NCBI GenBank assembly: GCA_019689695.1
Contig: JADGHA010000065.1
Coordinates: forward strand, 1 to 13,280
Source: Micromonosporaceae bacterium
GTDB lineage: Bacteria > Actinomycetota > Actinomycetes > Mycobacteriales > Micromonosporaceae
Direction of reading: 5' to 3'
DNA length: 13,280 bases
In this document: one piece after another, positions 6,284-12,424 of the stretch
How the letters are laid out: each line of letters starts with the position of its first letter
How positions within the stretch are numbered: position 1 is the first letter of the stretch
Translations under genes and position numbers: made by a program
Notes under the pieces: generated by a model
Databases searched by the model: none
The model's input: only the letters and a program-made list of their open reading frames with translations
What the model was told of the DNA's origin: nothing

Positions 6284-6598
6284 ATGAAGGTACGCAAGGG
6301 CGACACGGTTCTGGTCATCGCCGGTAAGGACAAGGGCGCCAAGGGCAAGGTCATCCAGGCCCTGCCGCGGCAGGACAAGGTCATCGTCGAGGGCGTGAAC
6401 CGGATCAAGAAGCACACCCGCGTCCGCACCACCCAGCGCGGCGCGAAGACCGGCGGCATCGTCACCCAGGAGGCGCCGATCCACGTCTCCAACGTGATGG
6501 TCGTCGACTCGGACGGCAACCCGACCCGGGTCGGGTACCGGATCGACGACAACGGCCAGAAGGTCCGCATCTCGCGCCGTACCGGTAAGGATCTGTGA
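6284..6598 (+). CDS. rplX: 50S ribosomal protein L24
   Basis: Large-subunit protein L24, 104 residues, an assembly initiator that binds the 5' part of 23S rRNA. The N-terminal KOW motif is clear: MKVRKGDTVLVIAGKDKGAK followed by GKVIQALPRQDKVIVEGVN (about 1-40). TGGIVTQEAPIHVSNVMVVD and a short basic end (VRISRRTGKDL) follow. An open frame extends upstream to about 6260, but the ATG at 6284 fits the family start and comes four bases after rplN, with CCGGAGG just upstream as the ribosome site. The stop overlaps the rplE start (TGATG). Confidence 0.96.
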   Translation: MKVRKGDTVLVIAGKDKGAKGKVIQALPRQDKVIVEGVNRIKKHTRVRTTQRGAKTGGIVTQEAPIHVSNVMVVDSDGNPTRVGYRIDDNGQKVRISRRTGKDL

Positions 6599-7170
6599 TG
6601 ACGACCGCAACCGAGCCACAGAAGATCACCCCGCGCCTGAAGGAGCGGTACCACGCCGAGATCGTGGGCAAGCTGCGCGAGCAGTTCGGCTACAAGAACC
6701 CGATGCAGGTGCCCGGCCTGGTCAAGATCGTGGTGAACATGGGCGTCGGCGAGGCCGCCCGGGACGCCAAGCTGCTGGACGGTGCGATCCGCGACCTGGC
6801 CACGATCACCGGTCAGAAGCCGGCAGTCCGCCGGGCCCGCAAGTCCATCGCCCAGTTCAAGCTGCGCGAGGGCATGCCGATCGGCGCGAAGGTCACCCTC
6901 CGCGGCGACCGGATGTGGGAGTTCCTGGACCGGCTGCTGTCCATCGCGCTGCCGCGCATCCGCGACTTCCGCGGGCTGGACGGGCGCAAGCTGGACGGCC
7001 ACGGGAACTACACGTTCGGGCTGACCGAGCAGTCGGTGTTCCACGAGATCGACCAGGACCGCATCGACCGTGTCCGGGGGATGGACATCACGGTCGTCAC
7101 CACGGCCAAGACCGACGACGAGGGCCGGGCGCTGCTGAAGCTCCTGGGCTTCCCGTTCAAGGAGAGCTGA
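6598..7170 (+). CDS. rplE: 50S ribosomal protein L5
   Basis: Large-subunit protein L5, 190 residues from the ATG at 6598. It binds 5S rRNA in the central protuberance and contacts P-site tRNA. Signatures are RLKERYHAEIVGKLREQFGY, NPMQVPGLVKIVVNMGVGEA, TGQKPAVRRARKSIAQFKLR, GMPIGAKVTLRGDRMWEFLD and FRGLDGRKLDGHGNYTFGLT. An in-frame GTG at 6595 lies one codon earlier; I prefer the ATG that overlaps the rplX stop by one base. The 52-base gap downstream is one of the few non-coding stretches in the spc half. Confidence 0.97.
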   Translation: MTTATEPQKITPRLKERYHAEIVGKLREQFGYKNPMQVPGLVKIVVNMGVGEAARDAKLLDGAIRDLATITGQKPAVRRARKSIAQFKLREGMPIGAKVTLRGDRMWEFLDRLLSIALPRIRDFRGLDGRKLDGHGNYTFGLTEQSVFHEIDQDRIDRVRGMDITVVTTAKTDDEGRALLKLLGFPFKES

Positions 7171-7179
7171 GTCTGCGCA

Positions 7180-7191
7180 GTCCCGCGGGAC
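7180..7191. other. Short palindrome between rplE and rpsN
   Basis: GTCCCGCGGGAC is a perfect 12-base palindrome, ten bases after the rplE stop. It may be a weak RNA hairpin or a chance feature of GC-rich sequence. The rest of the gap supplies the rpsN ribosome site GAGGAG at 7207-7212. Confidence 0.3.
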
Positions 7192-7222
7192 AGCGGGGAT
7201 CTCACCGAGGAGAACTAGAGTA

Positions 7223-7408
7223 ATGGCGAAGAAGGCCCTGATCCTCAAGGCGGCCCGCAAGCCGAAGTTCGCGGTCCGCGCATACACGCGGTGCCAGCGC
7301 TGCGGCCGGCCGAAGTCGGTCTACCGCAAGTTCGGCCTGTGCCGCGTGTGCATCCGCGAGATGGCGCACCGCGGCGAGCTTCCCGGCGTGTCCAAGGCTT
7401 CCTGGTAG
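7223..7408 (+). CDS. rpsN: 30S ribosomal protein S14, zinc-binding type
   Basis: Small-subunit head protein S14 of the short type Z form (also called rpsZ), 61 residues. It binds one zinc through four cysteines, Cys24, Cys27, Cys40 and Cys43, in CQRCGRPKSVYRKFGLCRVC. The end CIREMAHRGELPGVSKASW is typical. The ATG at 7223 has GAGGAG ten bases upstream. In many actinobacteria a cysteine-free S14 paralogue elsewhere in the genome replaces this protein under zinc starvation through the repressor Zur; that gene is not in this window. The gene is followed by a 97-base gap. Confidence 0.97.
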   Translation: MAKKALILKAARKPKFAVRAYTRCQRCGRPKSVYRKFGLCRVCIREMAHRGELPGVSKASW

Positions 7409-7505
7409 CAGCTGTTCGCCGCAGGCCCTGCCGAGCGCCCGCCGGAGCCGACTTTGGCCAGCGTCATCGGCCGGGAACCGCGGTGAGAAAGGTTGACGAG
7501 ACCCA
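7409..7505. other. 97-bp intergenic gap between rpsN and rpsH
   Basis: I see no gene, no clear promoter and only weak inverted repeats (for example GCAG-GCC-CTGC). GAGAAAGG at 7485-7492 is purine-rich and the nearer GACGAG at 7495-7500 can serve the rpsH start. The gap may mark an mRNA processing point or simply relaxed packing. Confidence 0.5.
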
Positions 7506-7913
7506 ATGACCATGACCGACCCGATCGCAGACATGCTGACCCGTCTGCGCAACGCCAACCAGGCGTACCACGACCGGGTGACCATGCCCTACTCCAAGAT
7601 CAAGGCGAACATCGCCGAGGTGCTCAAGAGTGAGGGCTACATCGCCACCTGGTCGGTGGAGGAGCCGGACGCGGGCAGCGTCGGCAAGAAGCTCGTGGTG
7701 GAGCTGAAGTACGGCCCGAACCGGGAGCGCAGCCTGGCCGGCATCCGCCGGGTGTCCAAGCCCGGCCTGCGGGTGTACGCCAAGTCGGCTGAGCTGCCCC
7801 GGGTGCTCGGCGGGCTCGGCGTGGCGATCATCTCGACGTCTCAGGGCCTGCTCACCGACAAGCAGGCCCGCAAGCGAGGGGTGGGCGGGGAAGTCCTCGC
7901 CTACGTCTGGTGA
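7506..7913 (+). CDS. rpsH: 30S ribosomal protein S8
   Basis: Small-subunit protein S8, 135 residues, a primary binder of the central domain of 16S rRNA. In E. coli it also represses the spc operon by binding its mRNA near rplE. Signatures are MTMTDPIADMLTRLRNANQA, YSKIKANIAEVLKSEGYI, ERSLAGIRRVSKPGLRVYAK and the C-terminal GLGVAIISTSQGLLTDKQAR with GGEVLAYVW. ATGs occur at 7506 and 7512 in frame; the MTMTDP start is the form known from Streptomyces, so I use 7506. Whether S8 regulates this cluster cannot be read from the sequence. Confidence 0.97.
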   Translation: MTMTDPIADMLTRLRNANQAYHDRVTMPYSKIKANIAEVLKSEGYIATWSVEEPDAGSVGKKLVVELKYGPNRERSLAGIRRVSKPGLRVYAKSAELPRVLGGLGVAIISTSQGLLTDKQARKRGVGGEVLAYVW

Positions 7914-7925
7914 GGGAGGCCAGTC

Positions 7926-8468
7926 ATGTCGCGAATCGGACGTAGGCCGATCCCGGTCCCCAGCGGCGTCGAGGTGACCATCGACGGGCCGACCATCAAG
8001 GTGCGCGGGCCCAAGGGCGAGCTGTCACACACCCTGGCCGAGCCGATCACCGCCGAGCGCGGGGAGGACGGCCAGCTGTACGTGAACCGGCCGAACGACG
8101 AGCGCCGGGCCAAGGAGCTGCACGGGCTGTCCCGGACCCTGGTCGCCAACATGATCGTCGGGGTGACCACCGGGTACCGCAAGACGCTGGAGATCAACGG
8201 CACCGGCTACCGGGTGCAGGCCAAGGGCCGCGACCTGGAGTTCGCGCTCGGGTACTCGCACCCGGTCGCGGTCAGGGCCCCGGAGGGGGTCACCTTCACG
8301 GTCGAGCGGCCGACCCTGTTCCACGTCGACGGGATCGACAAGCAGCTGGTCGGCGAGGTGGCCGCGAACATCCGCAAGATCCGCCCGCCGGAGCCGTACA
8401 AGGGCAAGGGCGTCAAGTACGCCGGTGAGGTCATCCGCCGGAAGGCGGGGAAGGCAGGTAAGAAGTGA
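7926..8468 (+). CDS. rplF: 50S ribosomal protein L6
   Basis: Large-subunit protein L6, 180 residues, near the sarcin-ricin loop and the factor-binding site. It has two repeated alpha/beta domains. MSRIGRRPIPVPSGVEVTID opens the first, and the second holds INGTGYRVQAKGRDLEFALG and the signature IRKIRPPEPYKGKGVKYAGE followed by VIRRKAGKAGKK. GGGAGG lies just before the ATG at 7926. A four-base overlap (GTGA at 8465-8468) couples it to rplR. Confidence 0.98.
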   Translation: MSRIGRRPIPVPSGVEVTIDGPTIKVRGPKGELSHTLAEPITAERGEDGQLYVNRPNDERRAKELHGLSRTLVANMIVGVTTGYRKTLEINGTGYRVQAKGRDLEFALGYSHPVAVRAPEGVTFTVERPTLFHVDGIDKQLVGEVAANIRKIRPPEPYKGKGVKYAGEVIRRKAGKAGKK

Positions 8469-8860
8469 GCGCCACGCTCCTCAAGCGTCGCCACCGCGGG
8501 GGCGTCGCCGCGCAGCGCGCCGTCGGGCGGGCGCGGCGTCACTTCCGGGTCCGCAAGCGGGTCACCGGTACGCCCGACCGGCCGCGCCTGGTGGTCACCC
8601 GCTCGCTGCGGCACATCGTCGCCCAGGTGGTGGACGACACCAAGGGCCACACCCTGGTCTCGGCGTCGAGCATGGACGCGTCGATCCGGGGTGCGGAGGG
8701 CGACAAGACCGCGATCGCCGGCAAGGTGGGCGCGCTGGTCGCCGAGCGGGCCAAGGCGGCCGGCATCACCCAGGTCGTCTTCGACCGCGGTGGCAACAAG
8801 TACGCGGGCCGTATCGCCGCGCTGGCCGAGGCCGCCCGGGCGGCCGGGCTCGAGTTCTGA
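8465..8860 (+). CDS. rplR: 50S ribosomal protein L18 (GTG start)
   Basis: Large-subunit protein L18, 131 residues, which binds 5S rRNA with L5 in the central protuberance. After a basic head (MSATLLKRRHRGGVAAQRAV) come RKRVTGTPDRPRLVVTRSLR, HIVAQVVDDTKGHTLVSASS and the closing VVFDRGGNKYAGRIAALAEA with ARAAGLEF, all typical. It begins with GTG at 8465 in a four-base overlap with the rplF stop. No in-frame ATG occurs near the N-terminus. A strong hairpin follows three bases after its stop. Confidence 0.97.
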   Translation: MSATLLKRRHRGGVAAQRAVGRARRHFRVRKRVTGTPDRPRLVVTRSLRHIVAQVVDDTKGHTLVSASSMDASIRGAEGDKTAIAGKVGALVAERAKAAGITQVVFDRGGNKYAGRIAALAEAARAAGLEF

Positions 8861-8863
8861 GTG

Positions 8864-8880
8864 CGCCCGACGGTCGGGCG
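8864..8880. promoter_or_regulatory. Hairpin directly after rplR
   Basis: CGCCCGA (8864-8870) pairs perfectly with TCGGGCG (8874-8880) around the loop CGG, three bases beyond the rplR stop. No T run follows. It could be a partial terminator, an mRNA stability or processing element, or a device that tunes expression of rpsE and later genes. Confidence 0.5.
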
Positions 8881-8925
8881 AGGATCGCAGCTAAGACCGT
8901 CACGAGAGGAAAGGAAAGGCTGCTG

Positions 8926-9540
8926 ATGCCAGGTCAACAGCGTCGTGGCGGCGGGTCCGGTGGCAGCGAGGGTGGTCGCCGCGACAACCGCCGTGAGGGC
9001 GGTCGCGGCAACGCGCCCGCCGAGAAGACCCCGCACCTGGAGCGGGTCGTCGCCATCAACCGGGTGGCCAAGGTGGTCAAGGGCGGACGCCGCTTCAGCT
9101 TCACCGCGCTGGTCATCGTCGGCGACGGCGACGGCACGGTGGGCGTGGGCTACGGCAAGGCCAAGGAGGTGCCCGCGGCGATCGCCAAGGGCGTCGAGGA
9201 GGCGAAGAAGCACTTCTTCAAGGTGCCGCGGATCGCCGCGACGATTCCGCACCCGGTGCAGGGCGAGGACGCCGCCGGCGTGGTGCTGCTCAAGCCGGCC
9301 AGCCCCGGTACCGGCGTCATCGCCGGCGGCCCGGTGCGGGCGGTGCTGGAGTGCGCGGGCATCCACGACGTGCTCTCCAAGAGCCTCGGCTCGGCCAACC
9401 CGATCAACATCGTGCACGCGACCGTAAAGGCCCTGCGGAAGCTGGAGTCGCCGGAGGCTGTGGCGGCCCGCCGCGGCCTGCCGGTGGAGGACGTCGCCCC
9501 GGCCGCCATGCTGGCGGCGCGGGCGGGTGTGGGGGCATGA
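8926..9540 (+). CDS. rpsE: 30S ribosomal protein S5
   Basis: Small-subunit protein S5, 204 residues, important for decoding accuracy and mRNA unwinding with S3 and S4. The first 35 or so residues are Gly/Arg-rich (MPGQQRRGGGSGGSEGGRR), as in Streptomyces. Then come the S5 RNA-binding domain (ERVVAINRVAKVVKGGRRFS, GDGDGTVGVGYGKAKEVPAA) and the C-terminal domain (GTGVIAGGPVRAVLECAGIH, SLGSANPINIVHATVKAL). The frame is open further upstream, but ATG 8926 has GGAAAGG (8913-8919) six bases away and gives the expected N-terminus. The stop overlaps rpmD. Confidence 0.97.
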   Translation: MPGQQRRGGGSGGSEGGRRDNRREGGRGNAPAEKTPHLERVVAINRVAKVVKGGRRFSFTALVIVGDGDGTVGVGYGKAKEVPAAIAKGVEEAKKHFFKVPRIAATIPHPVQGEDAAGVVLLKPASPGTGVIAGGPVRAVLECAGIHDVLSKSLGSANPINIVHATVKALRKLESPEAVAARRGLPVEDVAPAAMLAARAGVGA

Positions 9541-9722
9541 TGGCACGCCTAAAGGTCACCCAGGTCAGGTCCCGGATCGGGGCGAAGCCCAACCAGCGCG
9601 AGACGCTGCGGACGCTCGGCCTGAGGCGGATCAACGACGTGGTGGTCAAGGAGGACCGCCCGGAGATCCGGGGCATGATCTTCACGGTCAGCCACCTGGT
9701 GCGGGTGGAGGAGGTGGAGTAA
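9540..9722 (+). CDS. rpmD: 50S ribosomal protein L30
   Basis: Large-subunit protein L30, 60 residues from the ATG at 9540; it sits on the solvent side of the 50S subunit and is absent from some bacteria. MARLKVTQVRSRIGAKPNQR, ETLRTLGLRRINDVVVKEDR and PEIRGMIFTVSHLVRVEEVE match the family over its full length. An ATG at 9537 is also in frame and would add one Met; both overlap the rpsE stop (ATGATGG). The family starts MARLK, so I use 9540. It abuts rplO with no gap. Confidence 0.95.
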   Translation: MARLKVTQVRSRIGAKPNQRETLRTLGLRRINDVVVKEDRPEIRGMIFTVSHLVRVEEVE

Positions 9723-10166
9723 ATGACGATCAAGCTGCATCATCTGCGCCCCGCACCGGGCGAGAAGACCCCGAAGACCCGCGTGGGTCGTGGTGAGGGC
9801 TCGAAGGGCAAGACCGCTGGCCGCGGGACAAAGGGGTCGAAGGCCCGCAAGCAGATCCCGGCGTCCTTCGAGGGTGGGCAGATGCCCATCCACATGCGGC
9901 TGCCCAAGCTGAAGGGCTTCCGGAACCAGTTCAAGGTTGAGTACCAGGTGGTCAACCTGGACCGGCTCGCTGAGCTGTTCCCCGCCGGCGGCGAGGTCGG
10001 TCCGGCGGAGCTGGTCCGGGCCGGTGCGGTGCGCAAGGGCCAGCCGGTCAAGGTGCTCGGCGCGGGCGACCTCGGCGGCGTGAAGCTCCAGGTCAAGGCG
10101 CACGCCTTCAGCGCCTCGGCGAAGGAGAAGATCGTCGCGGCCGGTGGTACCGCCAGCGAGCTGTGA
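9723..10166 (+). CDS. rplO: 50S ribosomal protein L15
   Basis: Large-subunit protein L15, 147 residues, a late assembly protein contacting much of 23S rRNA. The N-terminal Gly-rich arm is characteristic: LHHLRPAPGEKTPKTRVGRG followed by EGSKGKTAGRGTKGSKARK, then FEGGQMPIHMRLPKLKGFRN. The folded part ends VKLQVKAHAFSASAKEKIVA. The ATG comes directly after the rpmD stop. It is the last ribosomal gene before the terminator-like hairpin and the secY promoter region. Confidence 0.98.
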   Translation: MTIKLHHLRPAPGEKTPKTRVGRGEGSKGKTAGRGTKGSKARKQIPASFEGGQMPIHMRLPKLKGFRNQFKVEYQVVNLDRLAELFPAGGEVGPAELVRAGAVRKGQPVKVLGAGDLGGVKLQVKAHAFSASAKEKIVAAGGTASEL

Positions 10167-10194
10167 TATTGACAAGCGTTATGCTCGTGATGCC

Positions 10195-10230
10195 CACCAG
10201 CGGCCGACCCGGGACGGGCGGCCGCTGGTG
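10195..10230. terminator. Strong hairpin after rplO, likely terminator
   Basis: CACCAGCGGCC (10195-10205) pairs perfectly with GGCCGCTGGTG (10220-10230), an 11-bp GC-rich stem that can extend by one G-C pair into the loop. It begins 29 bases after the rplO stop. There is no T run after it, which is common for actinobacterial terminators. The likely role is to end or attenuate transcription of the ribosomal cluster before secY. Confidence 0.65.
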
Positions 10231-10234
10231 AGGC

Positions 10235-10240
10235 TAGTAT
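10235..10240 (+). promoter_or_regulatory. Possible -10 box TAGTAT
   Basis: TAGTAT fits the TAnnnT pattern of actinobacterial housekeeping promoters and lies five bases after the terminator-like stem. No -35-like sequence is present at the correct spacing, because that position falls in the hairpin. It could be a second, weaker start site for secY. Confidence 0.25.
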
Positions 10241-10251
10241 CCGGACCGCAC

Positions 10252-10281
10252 CTGACTCGACACGCAGCGGACTGTTAGAGT
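10252..10281 (+). promoter_or_regulatory. Candidate secY promoter
   Basis: CTGACT at 10252-10257 and TAGAGT at 10276-10281 are separated by 18 bases, a fair match to the housekeeping sigma pattern TTGACn-N18-TAnnnT. Transcription would begin near 10288, after the terminator-like hairpin. An inverted repeat, CGGACT (10268-10273) and AGTCCG (10279-10284), straddles the -10 box and could be an operator or a chance feature. Confidence 0.5.
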
Positions 10282-10290
10282 CCGTTCGCG

Positions 10291-10318
10291 GCCACCGATG
10301 TCGACCGGCGTCGGTGGC
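10291..10318. promoter_or_regulatory. Hairpin in the secY leader
   Basis: GCCACCGA (10291-10298) pairs with TCGGTGGC (10311-10318); the stem can continue inward with two G-C and two G-U pairs. It would lie at the very 5' end of an mRNA starting near 10288. It may stabilise or regulate the secY message. Confidence 0.35.
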
Positions 10319-10375
10319 ACACCCCGTGCCAGCGCCGTGGACACGCCCGGCCCAGTCTTCGCGCAGGAGGAAAAG

Positions 10376-11701
10376 TTGCTCTCCGCCTTTGTCAGCGCGT
10401 TCAAGACGCCTGACCTGCGCAAGAAACTGCTGTTCACGATATTCATCATCGCGATCTACCGGGCGGGCGCCACCCTACCCAGCCCCGGCGTGTCCTACGG
10501 CAACATCCAGAAGTGCGTGAACATCGCCGAGACCACCGACACCAGCGGCGTGTTCCAGCTGCTGAACCTGTTCTCCGGCGGGGCGCTGCTGCAGCTGTCG
10601 GTGTTCGCGCTCGGCATCATGCCGTACATCACCGCGTCGATCATCCTGCAGCTGCTGGCGGTGGTGATCCCGCGGCTGGAGCAGCTGCGCAAGGAGGGCC
10701 AGACCGGCCAGGCGAAGATCACCCAGTACACCCGCTACCTGACCCTCGGCCTGGCCATCCTGCAGTCCTCGGCGTTCGTGGCGCTGGCCCGCTCCGGGCA
10801 GCTGTTCGGCAACGCGGACTGCCCGGACGTCATCCCCTCCACCGACCTGCCGATGTGGCTCACCCTCACCGCGTTGGTGATCACGATGACCGCGGGCACC
10901 GGCGTGATCATGTGGCTGGGCGAGCTGATCACCGACCGCGGCGTGGGCAACGGCATGTCCGTGCTGATCTTCACCTCGATCGCGGCCCGGCTGCCGGGCG
11001 AGGGCTGGCAGATCAAGGAGAGCAAGGGCTGGGCCCGGTTCTTCCTGGTGCTCGTGCTGGTGATGGTGGTCATCACGCTGGTGGTCTTCATGGAGCAGGC
11101 GCAGCGGCGCATCCCGGTGCAGTACGCCAAGCGGATGATCGGCCGGCGGATGTACGGCGGCACCTCCACGTACATCCCGCTCAAGGTCAACCAGGGCGGC
11201 GTCATCCCGGTGATCTTCGCGTCCTCGCTGCTCTACCTGCCCCAGCTGGCGTTGCAGTTCGGCGACCAGACCAGCACCAACCCGGTGCGGGTCTGGGTCG
11301 CCAACCACCTGGCCGACCCGACCGCCACCACGTACATCACGATCTACTTCCTGCTGATCATCTTCTTCACCTACTTCTACGTCTCGATCACGTTCAACCC
11401 GACCGAGGTCGCGGACAACATGAAGAAGTACGGCGGGTTCGTGCCGGGCATCCGGCCGGGCAAGCCGACCGCGGAGTACCTGGACTTCATCCTCAGCCGG
11501 ATCACCCTGCCCGGCTCGCTCTACCTCGCCATCGTCTCGGTCCTGCCGAACTTCTTCTTCATCTGGCTGGACGCCAGCCAGTACCAGAACTTCCCGTTCG
11601 GCGGCACCGCGGTGCTGATTTTGGTAGGTGTCGGGCTGGAGACCGTCAAACAGGTGGAGAGCCAGCTGATGCAGCGCAACTACGAGGGCTTCCTGCGATG
11701 A
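10376..11701 (+). CDS. secY: Protein translocase subunit SecY (TTG start)
   Basis: SecY, 441 residues, is the channel of the SecYEG translocon that exports and inserts proteins at the cytoplasmic membrane. Ten hydrophobic segments are expected; clear ones include about 17-35, 66-98 (FALGIMPYITASIILQLLAV), 160-182, 222-240, 272-292, 320-340 and 380-398. Cytosolic loops carry the conserved QAQRRIPVQYAKRMIGRR (241-258) and NPTEVADNMKKYGGFVPGIR (341-360), which serve SecA and ribosome binding. I choose TTG at 10376 because AGGAGG (10365-10370) sits five bases before it and MLSAFVSAFKTPDLRKKLLF is the actinobacterial N-terminus. An ATG at 10298 would add 26 unlikely residues. The stop TGA overlaps an ATG that opens a mini-ORF. 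Confidence 0.95.
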   Translation: MLSAFVSAFKTPDLRKKLLFTIFIIAIYRAGATLPSPGVSYGNIQKCVNIAETTDTSGVFQLLNLFSGGALLQLSVFALGIMPYITASIILQLLAVVIPRLEQLRKEGQTGQAKITQYTRYLTLGLAILQSSAFVALARSGQLFGNADCPDVIPSTDLPMWLTLTALVITMTAGTGVIMWLGELITDRGVGNGMSVLIFTSIAARLPGEGWQIKESKGWARFFLVLVLVMVVITLVVFMEQAQRRIPVQYAKRMIGRRMYGGTSTYIPLKVNQGGVIPVIFASSLLYLPQLALQFGDQTSTNPVRVWVANHLADPTATTYITIYFLLIIFFTYFYVSITFNPTEVADNMKKYGGFVPGIRPGKPTAEYLDFILSRITLPGSLYLAIVSVLPNFFFIWLDASQYQNFPFGGTAVLILVGVGLETVKQVESQLMQRNYEGFLR

Positions 11702-11754
11702 GCACGCCGCGGTCGCGCGAGCGGGCCGGGAGGCTGCGGGCGGGAGCCGGCTAG
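11698..11754 (+). CDS. Possible 18-codon ORF linking secY and adk
   Basis: ATG at 11698 overlaps the secY stop by four bases (ATGA). The frame reads MSTPRSRERAGRLRAGAG and ends with TAG at 11752-11754, directly before the adk GTG at 11755. Such packing would carry ribosomes from secY into adk. Sixteen of its seventeen non-start codons end in G or C, but random sequence in this genome would be similar. I recognise no family, and it may be only spacer. Confidence 0.3.
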   Translation: MSTPRSRERAGRLRAGAG

Positions 11755-12408
11755 GTGAGGCTCGTGCTGGTAGGCCCCCCGGGAGCGGGCAAGGGGACCC
11801 AGGCCGAGTTCATCGCCGCGCACCTGGTCGTGCCGAAGATCTCGACCGGGGACATCTTCCGGGCCAACGTCGCCCAGGGGACCCCGCTCGGCATCGAGGC
11901 GAAGCGGTTCATGGACGCCGGCCAGCTGGTGCCGGACGAGGTGACCATCAACATGGTCCGGGAGCGGCTGGCCGAGCCGGACGCCGCCGACGGGTTTCTG
12001 CTGGACGGCTTCCCCCGCACCACCCCGCAGGCGGTGGCGCTGGACAAGCTGCTCGCCGACCTGGGTGACGGGCTGGACCTGGTGCTGGAGCTGGTGGTCG
12101 ACGACGACGAGGTGATCCGGCGGCTCTCCGGACGCCGTACCTGCCACGGCTGCGGCAAGATCTGGCACGTCGAGTTCGACCCGCCGCTGCACGACGGGGT
12201 GTGCGACCGCTGCGGCGGGGCGCTGTTCCAGCGCGACGACGACAAGCCGGAGACCATCGCCGAGCGGCTGCGGGTCTACGCCCGCGACACCGCGCCCCTG
12301 GTGGACTACTACGGGGCGCAGGGCAAGCTGGTCGGCATCGACGCCACCGGCCCGGTGGAGGACGTCACCGTTCGCGCGATCGACGCGCTCCGCTCGTACG
12401 GCGGTTAG
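11755..12408 (+). CDS. adk: Adenylate kinase with zinc-type lid (GTG start)
   Basis: Adenylate kinase, 217 residues, a cytosolic enzyme that interconverts ATP + AMP and 2 ADP. The P-loop GPPGAGKGT is at 7-15, the AMP-binding part includes STGDIFR (30-36) and the DGFPRT motif is at 84-89. The lid domain (about 125-162) has two CxxC pairs, Cys130/133 and Cys150/153, in RTCHGCGKIWH and GVCDRCGGAL; this pattern binds a structural zinc in other adenylate kinases. QRDDDKPETIAERLRVY follows. GTG at 11755 is preceded by GGGAG (11742-11746) eight bases away and begins the beta strand MRLVLVG just before the P-loop. It lies between secY and map, the common spc-end order. Confidence 0.96.
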   Translation: MRLVLVGPPGAGKGTQAEFIAAHLVVPKISTGDIFRANVAQGTPLGIEAKRFMDAGQLVPDEVTINMVRERLAEPDAADGFLLDGFPRTTPQAVALDKLLADLGDGLDLVLELVVDDDEVIRRLSGRRTCHGCGKIWHVEFDPPLHDGVCDRCGGALFQRDDDKPETIAERLRVYARDTAPLVDYYGAQGKLVGIDATGPVEDVTVRAIDALRSYGG

Positions 12409-12424
12409 GCCGTACCGTGGACAG

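Noticed and set aside
5557..7287. Another reverse-strand open frame of 576 codons over rpsQ to rpsN
   Set aside because: Same shadow effect; the true genes on the + strand are certain and no ribosome site or domain supports it.
10169..10185. TTGACA followed by TATGCT just after rplO as a promoter
   Set aside because: The hexamers look good but are only five bases apart, and nothing resembling a -10 lies 16-19 bases from TTGACA. The site is also before the terminator-like stem.
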